This document shows, one piece after another, positions 25,432-32,955 of a DNA stretch of 64,000 nucleotides. The position numbers and the translations under genes are program-made. Position 1 is the first letter of the stretch, and the number at the start of each line of letters is the position of its first letter. A model generated the notes under the pieces. The model made no database searches. It saw only the letters and a program-made list of their open reading frames with translations, and had not been told where the DNA came from. The stretch is from Nocardioides baculatus (lineage in GTDB: Bacteria > Actinomycetota > Actinomycetes > Propionibacteriales > Nocardioidaceae): positions 558,001 to 622,000 of the forward strand of contig NZ_JAERSG010000001.1 of the NCBI RefSeq assembly GCF_016735675.1. The letters run 5' to 3'.

Positions 25432-25597
25432 CTAGGGCGCGTCTGTCACGTCTCGGCCGTCGCGAGCGTCGTCCTGCGGAGTGCATCGCAAGGCGGAGGA
25501 GGGAGGCGATGCGCCAGCATCGACGACTGACGACAACGCAGCGAGGTGCCCGTAGGGCGGCGCGCAGCAGGCCATGGACGTGAGAGACACGCCCTAG
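25432..25597. mobile_element. MITE-like element with 21-bp terminal inverted repeats
   Basis: The ends are inverted copies starting with CTAG: left 25432-25452 and right 25577-25597 agree at 19 of 21 positions (common pattern CTAGGGCGYGTCTSTCACGTC plus its complement, shown here in IUPAC form over positions 25432-25452). The 166-bp body has no coding frame of note. CTAG at both borders fits the target preference of some IS5-family transposons. It has no transposase, so it would be moved in trans. The right end forms part of the fpg promoter. Confidence 0.7.
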
Positions 25598-25600
25598 ACT
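25595..25600 (+). promoter_or_regulatory. -10 box of the fpg gene, overlapping the MITE-like border
   Basis: TAGACT then 6 nt and GTG 25607, a leaderless arrangement. The first bases of the box are the last bases of the CTAG border, so any -35 contact lies inside the element. Confidence 0.5.
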
Positions 25601-25606
25601 CCTTGC

Positions 25607-26488
25607 GTGCCCGAGCTGCCCGAGGTCGAAGCCCTCGTCCAGGACCTGCGCGGTCGTCTGGTCGGCCGCGCGATCAGCCGCGTCGACCTGACCGCGTTCA
25701 GCGCGCTCAAGACCTTCGACCCGCCGCTGCACGCACTGCACGGCACGCTGGTCGACGACGTGACCCGGCACGGCAAGTTCCTCGACATCGACGCGAGCGG
25801 GGTCCACGTGGTCATCCACCTCGCGCGAGCCGGCTGGATCCGGTGGCGCGACGAGGTGCCAGCGCTGCCCGCGCGCCCCAACAGCAAGAACCCGCTCGCC
25901 GCGCGGGTGGTGATCGACGACCCCGACCTCGACGTCCAGCCGGGACTCGACATCACCGAGGCCGGCACCCGCAAGGGGCTGGCGATCTACGTCGTCCGCG
26001 ACCCGCAGGAGGTCGAGGGCGTCGCGCGGCTCGGCCCCGACCCGCTCGGCGACGACTTCACGATCGACGTGCTGTCCGAGATCCTCCAGCGGGAGGGCCG
26101 CAAGCAGATCAAGGGCGTGATGCGGATGCAGTCGATCATCGCCGGCATCGGCAACGCCTACTCCGACGAGATCCTCCACGCGGCGAGGATGTCGCCCTAC
26201 AAGCCGGCCAGCAGCATCGAGGGCGACGAGCTCCAGACGCTCTACGACGCCGTGCGCGGCACGCTGGGCGACGCCGTGCGCCGCTCGAGCGGGCTCGCCG
26301 CCAGCGAGCTGAAGGGCGAGAAGAAGACCAACCTGGCCGTGCACGGCAAGACCGGGGAGAAGTGCCCGGTGTGCGGCGACGTCGTGCGCGAGGTGTCGTT
26401 CGCGGACTCGAGCCTGCAGTACTGCGCGACCTGCCAGACGGGCGGCAAGCCGCTCGCGGACCGGCGGACGTCGAAGTTCCTGAAGTGA
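25607..26488 (+). CDS. Fpg/Nei family DNA glycosylase-AP lyase
   Basis: Base-excision repair enzyme removing oxidised bases. The 293-residue protein begins with the family signature PELPEVEAL, whose N-terminal Pro (after Met removal) is the nucleophile and whose Glu is catalytic. It carries the Lys in RHGKFLDI, the helix-two-turn-helix region with GIGNAYSDEIL, and a C-terminal zinc finger (CPVCGDVV ... CATCQ). Whether it acts on 8-oxoguanine (Fpg) or oxidised pyrimidines (Nei) cannot be told from motifs. A strong hairpin follows. Confidence 0.93.
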   Translation: MPELPEVEALVQDLRGRLVGRAISRVDLTAFSALKTFDPPLHALHGTLVDDVTRHGKFLDIDASGVHVVIHLARAGWIRWRDEVPALPARPNSKNPLAARVVIDDPDLDVQPGLDITEAGTRKGLAIYVVRDPQEVEGVARLGPDPLGDDFTIDVLSEILQREGRKQIKGVMRMQSIIAGIGNAYSDEILHAARMSPYKPASSIEGDELQTLYDAVRGTLGDAVRRSSGLAASELKGEKKTNLAVHGKTGEKCPVCGDVVREVSFADSSLQYCATCQTGGKPLADRRTSKFLK

Positions 26489-26510
26489 CCGTGGCCTGAA
26501 ATGAGGCAAC

Positions 26511-26553
26511 GGGCGTCGGTCCGACCCACCCCCGTGAAGTCCGACCGACGCCC
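26511..26553. terminator. Hairpin between convergent genes
   Basis: GGGCGTCGGTC (26511-26521) pairs perfectly with GACCGACGCCC (26543-26553). It lies 23 nt past the glycosylase stop and 39 nt past the stop of the converging zinc-finger gene. Confidence 0.8.
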
Positions 26554-26591
26554 GGCACTGTCAAGCGTACCTTGACTCAGGCCTGATCGTC

Positions 26592-26975
26592 TCACGCCGT
26601 CTCGGACTTGTCTCCACCTTTTCTGGCAAAACGCTCCCAGGCGGCCTGCCGGGACACACCGAGGGTGCGGCCGATCTCGGCCCAGGAGATGTTGCGCTCG
26701 CGGAGCAGGTCGACCCACTCGTGCGCGAAGGCGTTGTTCTGCTCCGCGGACGCCATGATCTGCGGGAGCGTCGCGAGCACCTCCGCGTCGGACATCGCCT
26801 CCCAGGGGAAGGCACCCTTCGACGCTGCGCGCTTCTCCGGGTCGTGGAGGAGAGCGTGGAAGTCGTCGATGCAGGTCTCGCAGACCTGCGCACCGAGGCC
26901 GCCGACGAGCTGGAGGTCGCGCGAGCCCGGCGTGGCGCAGAACGAACAGATCTTTCCCTCGCGCGCGACCATCAT
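26592..26975 (-). CDS. ClpX-type zinc finger plus helix-turn-helix protein
   Basis: A 127-residue protein. Residues about 9-37 form a ClpX-like C4 zinc finger (ICSFCATPGSRDLQLVGG; QVCETCID). The C-terminal 45 residues hold a helix-turn-helix (NISWAEIGRTLGVSRQAAWE followed by RFARKG) like those of sigma-factor region 4 and small regulators. Thus it may bind DNA and a partner protein. ATG 26975 has GGAGAGGA 4 nt upstream; a TAGCAT box further up (about 27003-27008, minus strand) could be its -10. Confidence 0.85.
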   Translation of the reverse strand: MMVAREGKICSFCATPGSRDLQLVGGLGAQVCETCIDDFHALLHDPEKRAASKGAFPWEAMSDAEVLATLPQIMASAEQNNAFAHEWVDLLRERNISWAEIGRTLGVSRQAAWERFARKGGDKSETA

Positions 26976-27068
26976 GTCGTCCTCTCCCTGACCCCTCGCT
27001 TCGATGCTACCCGCCCCACCCTGACACCGCCGGGGTCAGTTCGGGCGGTCTAGCACCCCCCGGACGGA

Positions 27069-27563
27069 CTAGTTGGAGTCGGGCATCTCCGGCAGGTCGA
27101 GGTTGTCGAGCGGGTTGCCGCAGGTGTCGGTGAGGTACTTCTCGAAGGCGGCTGCCTGCTTCTTGGCCTCGGCCGAGGCGTCCTTGCCGCCGGCCTCGAG
27201 CTCCTCGAGCTTCTCGATCGAGAAGTCGGAGGCGTCGATCTCGTTGGCCTGCTCGACGACCGCCTCGAAGCCCTTGCGTGCGTCGTCCGGGATGTCCTCG
27301 GGGGTGCCGACCTCCTCGAGCTTCGAACCCCAGTCCTTGACCGCCTCGGCCATCTGCTCGTCGCTGGGCAGCTCGGGGTTGGCCATGTCCTCGGGCAGGA
27401 GGTCCTCGAGGAGGCTCGACTGCGTCTGGCAGAACTCCTTCTCGGACGCGTCCGTGGGGGCTCCGCCACCGGCACCTCCGCCGCAGGCGGACGCCGCGGC
27501 GCCGATCAGGAGCACGGTGGCGCTGACGGTGAGGCGGGTGCGGGACGTGGTGCGGATGGCCAT
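27069..27563 (-). CDS. Small secreted lipoprotein, paralogue of the one at 7119-7526
   Basis: A 164-residue protein with a lipoprotein signal (RLTVSATVLLIGAAASACGG) and a Gly-rich linker, then GAPTDASEKEFCQTQ. The body is acidic and helical (LEELEAGGKDASAEAKKQAA) and ends near DTCGNPLDNLDLPEMPDSN. Shared with the other copy: GGG.G.GAP.DAS..EFC, WG..L...GTP, and the late TC. Extracytoplasmic, membrane-anchored, function unknown. The ATG has GGGGGAG 4 nt upstream. Confidence 0.85.
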   Translation of the reverse strand: MAIRTTSRTRLTVSATVLLIGAAASACGGGAGGGAPTDASEKEFCQTQSSLLEDLLPEDMANPELPSDEQMAEAVKDWGSKLEEVGTPEDIPDDARKGFEAVVEQANEIDASDFSIEKLEELEAGGKDASAEAKKQAAAFEKYLTDTCGNPLDNLDLPEMPDSN

Positions 27564-27630
27564 GGTTCTCCCCCTGGTGTCGCTCGGTCGCACGCGGTGG
27601 CGTGGTGGTCGGCGCCCACCCTTGCGCGTC

Positions 27631-28398
27631 TCACCCCTCGTCGTCCACCCGGAAGGGTGCCGGCGGCGGGAGCCGGAGGCACGCCTCGAGCGACTCGAGG
27701 TACTCCGCCCGCGGACGGCGTACGACGCCGAGCGAGGCCAGGTGCGGCGTCTGCCACTGCACGTCGAGCACCCGGCAGTCGGCGTGCTGGTCGCGGAGCA
27801 GGTCGACCAGGGCGAGCAGCGCCACCTTGGACGCGTCGCGCTCGACGTGGAACATCGACTCGCCTGCGAACAGCCCGCCCACGCTCACGCCGTAGAGCCC
27901 GCCGGCGAGCCGGCCGTCACGCCACGCCTCGACCGAGTGGGCCCAGCCGAGGCGGTGCAGCCGACCGTAGGCCTGCCGGAAGTCGGCGTTGATCCAGCCG
28001 TCCGGCCGGTCCGGGCTGCCGCACGCGGCCACCACCTCGTCGAAGGCGGTGTCGATGCGGATCTCGAAGTCCCGCGCCGAGCGTCGCAGCGACCGCGACA
28101 CCCGCATGCCGTCCAGCGGCAGCACGCCCCGCTCGACCGGGGAGAACCAGCCGAGGTGCTCCTCGGCGCCCAGGGTCACCGGCATCGGGAAGAGCCCGAG
28201 GCCGTAGGCGGTGACGAGGGTGCCCGGCTCGAGGTCCGCCCCGACCGCGACGAGGTCGTCCTCGGGGTCCCACGACGACCGGGGCGGGAAGCCCCACGGC
28301 GTCGGGGCGGGGGCGATCGGCACCTCCCGAACGTAGTCGACAACCGATGCCGGCCGCCGCGCGTCGTACTGCCCGAACCCGATCTCGGAGGACGACAT
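27631..28398 (-). CDS. aat: Leucyl/phenylalanyl-tRNA--protein transferase
   Basis: Adds Leu or Phe to N-terminal Arg or Lys of proteins, marking them for ClpAP/ClpS (N-end rule). Family motifs seen: DDLVAVGADLEPGTLVTAYG, GLFPMPV, WFSPVERGVLPL, HSVEAWRDGRLAGGLYGVSV, GGLFAGESMF and ASKVALLALVDLL. From ATG 28398 it has 255 residues. The first 25 are not clearly conserved, and GTG 28323 (230 residues) is a possible alternative. If ATG is right, it shares the palindrome CATG with the ATG of the divergent RTX-like gene. Confidence 0.93.
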   Translation of the reverse strand: MSSSEIGFGQYDARRPASVVDYVREVPIAPAPTPWGFPPRSSWDPEDDLVAVGADLEPGTLVTAYGLGLFPMPVTLGAEEHLGWFSPVERGVLPLDGMRVSRSLRRSARDFEIRIDTAFDEVVAACGSPDRPDGWINADFRQAYGRLHRLGWAHSVEAWRDGRLAGGLYGVSVGGLFAGESMFHVERDASKVALLALVDLLRDQHADCRVLDVQWQTPHLASLGVVRRPRAEYLESLEACLRLPPPAPFRVDDEG

Positions 28399-29737
28399 GC
28401 GACGTACGACGACCCTGACCGCTCTCGCCGGCCTGCTGGCCCTGCCGCTGGGCCTCGGGCTGACGGGCACACCGGCCCAAGCGGCCGAGACGTGCGACGG
28501 GGTGGTCGCGACCATCGTCGTCACGCCGAAGCCGGGCTCGTTCGGGACCGACCCGGTCGTCGGGACGCCGGGCGACGACGTCATCGTCGGGACCGCGCAG
28601 GCCGACGACATCGACGGCGCCGGGGGCAACGACAGGATCTGCGGGCTCGCCGGTGCCGACGACCTGACGGGTGGCCCGGGCGACGACCGCCTGTTCGGTG
28701 GCCTCGACGAGCGGTACTTCCCCGACGACGACTACTTCGGCGACACCATCGCGCCCGGGCCGGGCGACGACCACGTCGACCTCGGCCACGACCCCGAGTC
28801 CGAGGACCTGTTCGACCTCGACATCGGCTACTGGGACCGGGTGTCCTACGCGGACGCCACCGGTCCCGTGGTCGTGGACCTCGGAGCGGGCACCGCGACC
28901 GGCGAGGGAACGGACACCTTCGCCCCCATCACCCTCGGCGGCGGCATCGAGGGATCGGCGTACGACGACCGGCTGACGGGCCACGACGGTCCGGACTGGA
29001 TCGCCGCCGGCGGCGGTGACGACGTCGTCGCCGGCGAGGGAGGCGACGACCTGATCGACGCCGACGACCTCAGCCGCTACCGGTCCCGCGGCGCCGACCC
29101 CCAGCCGGGCGACGACGTCGTCGACGGCGGCGCGGGCAACGACGACATCGTGGGCGGTCACGGTGCTGACGTGCTCTCCGGAGGGTCCGGGGACGACTCG
29201 CTGCGGTCGGACGCCGGCAGCGGGACACGGGTCCTCGGCGGCCCCGGTCGCGACGTCGTCGGCGGTTCGGGCGACACCGTCGCCGACGGCGAGGGCGGCC
29301 GCGACGTCCTGTGGGCGGTGGTCGACGAGCCCGGCGTGGTCGAGGTCGACGGTGGGGCCGGTCGCGACGAGGTACGCCTCGACGTGATGCGCGACCTGCC
29401 CCGGGGCACGCGCGTGGTCATCGGACGCACCCGAGGAGTCGTCGCGATCGAGGGCGAGCCGGTCGTCCGCTTCTCCTCCGCACCCCGTCTCGACCTCAAC
29501 GCGATGCACGCCGGCCCGGTCACCTGGTACGGCACCGGCGGCGACGACGTGGCCGACCTCGAGAACAGCAACCGCGCAGTGCGCGCCTACGGTCGCGGCG
29601 GGGACGACCGGATCACCGGCAGCTGGGCGCGCGACGTCCTTGACGGCGGGCCCGGTCGCGACCGCCTCGACGGCAGCAGCGGGCGCGACCGGTGCCTACG
29701 CGGCGAGCGGGTGTCGTCGTGCGAGCGGCGCCGCTGA
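28397..29737 (+). CDS. Secreted RTX-like calcium-binding repeat protein
   Basis: A 446-residue exported protein: signal peptide (TALAGLLALPLGLGLTG, cut near AQA) and then nonapeptide-type repeats rich in Gly and Asp, such as GTPGDDVIVGTAQADDI, GGAGNDDIVGGHGADVLSGG and GGPGRDRLDGSSGRDR. These form Ca2+-binding beta-rolls in hemolysin-type proteins. No catalytic domain or secretion ATPase is nearby; with an N-terminal signal it likely leaves by Sec. It ends with a Cys pair. ATG 28397 has GGAGG 7 nt upstream, within the aat coding region. Confidence 0.88.
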   Translation: MRRTTTLTALAGLLALPLGLGLTGTPAQAAETCDGVVATIVVTPKPGSFGTDPVVGTPGDDVIVGTAQADDIDGAGGNDRICGLAGADDLTGGPGDDRLFGGLDERYFPDDDYFGDTIAPGPGDDHVDLGHDPESEDLFDLDIGYWDRVSYADATGPVVVDLGAGTATGEGTDTFAPITLGGGIEGSAYDDRLTGHDGPDWIAAGGGDDVVAGEGGDDLIDADDLSRYRSRGADPQPGDDVVDGGAGNDDIVGGHGADVLSGGSGDDSLRSDAGSGTRVLGGPGRDVVGGSGDTVADGEGGRDVLWAVVDEPGVVEVDGGAGRDEVRLDVMRDLPRGTRVVIGRTRGVVAIEGEPVVRFSSAPRLDLNAMHAGPVTWYGTGGDDVADLENSNRAVRAYGRGGDDRITGSWARDVLDGGPGRDRLDGSSGRDRCLRGERVSSCERRR

Positions 29738-29777
29738 CGCCCGCCCTCCTGTACGGCACCGGGGTGGCACCCGACCG

Positions 29778-29783
29778 TACGAT
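29778..29783 (+). promoter_or_regulatory. -10 box, leaderless promoter of the EcsC-like gene
   Basis: TACGAT followed by 6 nt and ATG 29790. Confidence 0.45.
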
Positions 29784-29789
29784 CGGGGC

Positions 29790-30467
29790 ATGGGCCTCAA
29801 GTCGACCGTCGGACGCCAGCTCGCGCCGCGCATCCAGGACCTCGCTCCCGGGCTGACCTCGGGCTTCGTGCGCGAGGCGCTCAACCGGGCGATCGACGGC
29901 GTCGGGCCGCTCGCGCCCGCCGCCGTCGCCGCCGACAAGCAGCTCGACGAGCAGCGCGGGAGCGTGGACCGCGCGATCCACGAGGTCATCGAGAACAACG
30001 TCCGGTTCGCCGGCGCCCAGGGGTTCGTGACCAACGTCGGCGGCCTGGTGACGATGGCGGTGACCATCCCCGCCAACGTCACCGGCCTGGCGCTGATCCA
30101 GTGCCGGATGGTCGCCGGCATCGCCCACCTGCGCGGCCACGACCTCGACGACCCGCGCGTCCGCAACGCGATCCTCGCGCTGCTCCTCGGCGAGGACCAG
30201 GTCAACGACCTGGTGAAGCGGAAGAAGATCCCGAGCACGCCGATGGCCATCGCCACCGCACCGGCCCACGACCCGACGATCGACGGCGTCGTCTCCGCCG
30301 TCGTGGCGACCGACATCATCGCCCGCGTGGCGGGCAAGCGGCTCGCCACGACCGTCGGTCGCCGGGTGCCGGTGGTCGGCGGCGTCGTGGGTGCCGGGGC
30401 CGACGGCTACGCCACCTGGAAGATCGGCCGCTACGCCGACCGGGAGCTGCTCCCGCGCAAGAAGTAG
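29790..30467 (+). CDS. EcsC family protein
   Basis: A 225-residue protein with the EcsC-like core: FAGAQGFVTNVGGLVTMAVT, IPANVTGLALIQCRMVAGIA and HLRGHDLDDPRVRNAILALL. Two amphipathic-to-hydrophobic stretches and a Gly-rich segment (GGVVGAGADGYATWKIG) suggest membrane association. The molecular role of the family is not established. Its stop lies 4 nt from the stop of the converging Nudix gene. Confidence 0.85.
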   Translation: MGLKSTVGRQLAPRIQDLAPGLTSGFVREALNRAIDGVGPLAPAAVAADKQLDEQRGSVDRAIHEVIENNVRFAGAQGFVTNVGGLVTMAVTIPANVTGLALIQCRMVAGIAHLRGHDLDDPRVRNAILALLLGEDQVNDLVKRKKIPSTPMAIATAPAHDPTIDGVVSAVVATDIIARVAGKRLATTVGRRVPVVGGVVGAGADGYATWKIGRYADRELLPRKK

Positions 30468-30471
30468 GTCC

Positions 30472-31014
30472 CTACCGGAGCAGTCCCCGCACGTGGGCGT
30501 CGAGGACCACGTCAGCGTGGATCGGGTCATCAGCCCGCAGGAACTCAGCAGCCTCATGGACCGGGAGCGCCAGCACCTCGACGACCTCCTCGCCGTCCGG
30601 CGGGTTCAGCGGCTCACCCGTGATCTCGACATGCGCCACGGCATAGGCCCAGTAGGAGCGAGGGTGCGGGAAGTACGGCTTGTACGGCGCCTCCCGGTCG
30701 CTGTCCGCCTCGTGCGCCGAGAAGAAGTGCAGGTCGCCGACGAGGGCGGCGCCCGCCTCCTCCCGCAGCTCGCGGCGAGCGAGCTCGACGAGCGACTCCC
30801 CTTCCTCGCGCGTCCCGCCGGGCAGGAAGCGCCAGCCCTGGGAGCTGCGGCAGACCACCACGTCGCCCGCGTCGGTCAGCGCCACGAGGTGCAGTCGCGT
30901 GACCAGCTCGTCCTTCGCGATGCCGCTGACGTACCTGATCCTCGCCTCGGCGTAGTCGACGTAGACCTCACCCACGAGCGCGGGGAAGGGTTCGTCCTCG
31001 TCGACAGCGTCCAT
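30472..31014 (-). CDS. Nudix hydrolase
   Basis: A 180-residue protein with a complete Nudix box, GGTREEGESLVELARREL followed by REEAGA (about residues 66-89), the loop-helix-loop that binds Mg2+ and hydrolyses nucleoside diphosphate derivatives. The preceding VVVCRSSQGWRFLPGG is typical strand-loop context. The substrate cannot be named. It lies downstream of a 24-bp hairpin that separates it from the sulfotransferase operon on the same strand. Confidence 0.93.
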   Translation of the reverse strand: MDAVDEDEPFPALVGEVYVDYAEARIRYVSGIAKDELVTRLHLVALTDAGDVVVCRSSQGWRFLPGGTREEGESLVELARRELREEAGAALVGDLHFFSAHEADSDREAPYKPYFPHPRSYWAYAVAHVEITGEPLNPPDGEEVVEVLALPVHEAAEFLRADDPIHADVVLDAHVRGLLR

Positions 31015-31064
31015 GGCCCGAGCATGTCATCCGGCCTGGGCCCGTGCTGGCGTGTGACGCCGGG

Positions 31065-31127
31065 GGTAGTCCAGTGAGGGATGGTCGTTGATCGAGACCT
31101 TGCACGACCATCCCTCACTGGACTACC
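31065..31127. terminator. Perfect 24-bp inverted repeat
   Basis: Left arm 31065-31088 (starts GGTAGTCCAGTGAGGG) and right arm 31104-31127 are exact reverse complements around a 15-nt loop. It starts 15 nt after the stop of the gene at 31143-31757, so it probably ends the sulfotransferase operon. The length and perfection exceed a usual terminator, and it could also be a small mobile palindrome. Confidence 0.75.
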
Positions 31128-31142
31128 GATGGGCGAGCCCGG

Positions 31143-31757
31143 TCAGAGGACGGTGAAGGCCTCGGGCAGTCCGTCCCGGCCGAGCAGGGCCCGCAGGACC
31201 GGGCCTGCATGGCCGCCGGAGACGGCCAGGCCGGCGACCAGCTCGAGGGCGGCGGCCGCGGGCCGGGGCGGGACGTCGGTCGGCAACCCGAGTGCGGACG
31301 CCAGGTCGATCGTGTGGGCGACGAGCTCGAAGGTGCGCGTCGGTAGGTAGTCCGCCAGGCGCATGCCGCCGGCGATGGTCTCGATGACCTCGTCGCCCGT
31401 GCACCTCTCGACGATCGGCACCACGCGGGCGGCGATCTCGGCGACTGCGGCGGCCGGGTCCGGGCCCAGGGCGACGCCGGCGTCCCGACCCCGGGCGGCC
31501 ACGTCGGGGCCGGCCGCGACGGCGCTCGTGGCCGCGAAGTAGCCGATCGCCGACGGGACCACCACGGACGTGGCCGGCCGCGAGACGTACGCCTCCACGG
31601 TGAGGAGCGCGCGACTCGTGTGTCCGACCAGGCTGCGCACGTCCCACTCGCCGAGCCCGGGTCCGGTCCACGCGCCGTCGACGCGCGCGACGGTGGCGAC
31701 GAACCAGTCGGCCGCCTCCGCGAAGGCGAGGTACACGTCCTCCCACGACCGTCGCAC
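31143..31757 (-). CDS. Maleylpyruvate isomerase/DinB-like family protein
   Basis: A 204-residue protein of the mycothiol-dependent maleylpyruvate isomerase-like fold: FAEAADWFVATVARVDGAW then EWDVRSLVGHTSRALLTVEA, where the His of GHT is the family metal ligand, and FELVAHTIDLASALGLP with a second conserved His. Enzymes of this fold use mycothiol, an actinobacterial thiol; many members are uncharacterised. GTG 31757 is chosen because it lies 4 nt after the upstream stop and gives family length. It is the last gene of the sulfotransferase operon. Confidence 0.8.
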   Translation of the reverse strand: MRRSWEDVYLAFAEAADWFVATVARVDGAWTGPGLGEWDVRSLVGHTSRALLTVEAYVSRPATSVVVPSAIGYFAATSAVAAGPDVAARGRDAGVALGPDPAAAVAEIAARVVPIVERCTGDEVIETIAGGMRLADYLPTRTFELVAHTIDLASALGLPTDVPPRPAAAALELVAGLAVSGGHAGPVLRALLGRDGLPEAFTVL

Positions 31758-31761
31758 GGTG

Positions 31762-32955
31762 CTACTGCTTCCGACCGCGCGCCCGGCGATAGGCGTCGAG
31801 GGTGCCGCGACCGGCGGCACTGTCCTCGAGCGAGGTCACGATCTTGCGCTTGACGCGGTAGGAGGGGGTGAGCCGGGCGCGGTCGCGCTCGTCACGGGCC
31901 TCGCGCAGCTCCTCGTGGAGCCGCTCCTCGACCGCACGGAGGCGGGCGCCCTCGACCAGCAGGGCCGAGATGGCGTCGAGGGCGGGCGGGAGGAGCTCGT
32001 CGGCGGGGACGGTGTCGGGGTCCGCGAAGGTGCCGAGTGCAGGCCCGAGCAGGTCGTCGAGCGACCCGCTGACGTCATACCCACGGTCGGCCATCGCCTC
32101 GACCCAGCTGCGGCACAGCTCCTGCGCCCACGCGTGGTCGCCGGGCGCGAGGCCGAGGCGCGCTGAGGCGACGCCGCGCGACAGCGTCTGGTGGGCGAGC
32201 AGCTCGCGGACGAGCGGGCGGTAGTCGGGCGGCGCGATGACCGAGGTGACGCGCTGGTTGATGGTGCGCAGCAGCGAGGTCTCGGGCACGCCGAGCGACG
32301 GGTTCTCGCGCTCGGCGGCGAGGTCGAGGTCGAGCCCGTCGAGGCCGAAGGTGTGCGAGAACCGCCGCCACAGCTCACCGCGGTCGGAGCCCGACGGCGG
32401 CACGGTCACCAGGTGCACCTGCGACGGCGGGAGCGAGGCACCCCAGCGGTCGAGGATGTCGGGGATCTCCTGCACCGCCCAGAACCACGAGCCGATCTTC
32501 GAGTCGCGCGCGGGGTCGCGGATCGTCCTGAGGAACGAGGCGTAGGTGATGTGGCTGCGGTGCTTGACGTTCTCCTGCCACTCCGCCGGGATCTGGCGTA
32601 CGAGGTCGCGCGCCGACAGCACGAGGTGGACCTCCGCGTCGCCGAGCGAGTCGAGCGCGCGCGCCACCTGCGTCGGTGTCGCGCGGGCGAAGATCTCGTG
32701 GCTGATGATCGCGGTGCCGTGCCAGTCGCGCACCTGCGCGGCGAGCGAGTCCCAGGCGCCGACCGCCTCGGTCTCCAGCCCGCCCCACGGCAGCGTCATC
32801 AGGTCGAGCGCGGCGAGGAAGTGGGCGTCGAAGCGGTCGGCCGGGTAGAGGATGTCGTGCTCGCGCAGGACCTTCTGGTTCCGGAAGAGGACGTCCTGGA
32901 GGTAGGACGTGCCGGTCTTGGGGCAGCCGACGTGGAGCAGGACCTTGGTGCTCAC
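31762..32955 (-). CDS. Sulfotransferase family protein A (PAPS-dependent type)
   Basis: A 397-residue protein. The N-terminus has the PAPS 5'-phosphosulfate loop VGCPKTGTSYLQDVL, and the region VLSARDLVRQIPAEWQE supplies the Arg/Ser 3'-phosphate site, as in P-loop sulfotransferases that sulfate carbohydrates or lipids. IISHEIFA and ENPSLGVPETSLLRTINQR are shared with the protein encoded at 34073-35158. A basic C-terminus (VKRKIVTS; RRARGRKQ) may be cytosolic or membrane-facing; there is no membrane helix. GTG 32955 overlaps the upstream stop (GTGA). Acceptor unknown. Confidence 0.87.
   Translation of the reverse strand: MSTKVLLHVGCPKTGTSYLQDVLFRNQKVLREHDILYPADRFDAHFLAALDLMTLPWGGLETEAVGAWDSLAAQVRDWHGTAIISHEIFARATPTQVARALDSLGDAEVHLVLSARDLVRQIPAEWQENVKHRSHITYASFLRTIRDPARDSKIGSWFWAVQEIPDILDRWGASLPPSQVHLVTVPPSGSDRGELWRRFSHTFGLDGLDLDLAAERENPSLGVPETSLLRTINQRVTSVIAPPDYRPLVRELLAHQTLSRGVASARLGLAPGDHAWAQELCRSWVEAMADRGYDVSGSLDDLLGPALGTFADPDTVPADELLPPALDAISALLVEGARLRAVEERLHEELREARDERDRARLTPSYRVKRKIVTSLEDSAAGRGTLDAYRRARGRKQ

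Noticed and set aside
31065..31127. 24-bp palindrome as an insertion sequence end
   Set aside because: Only one copy is present, no transposase is nearby, and its place right after an operon stop makes a terminator more likely.
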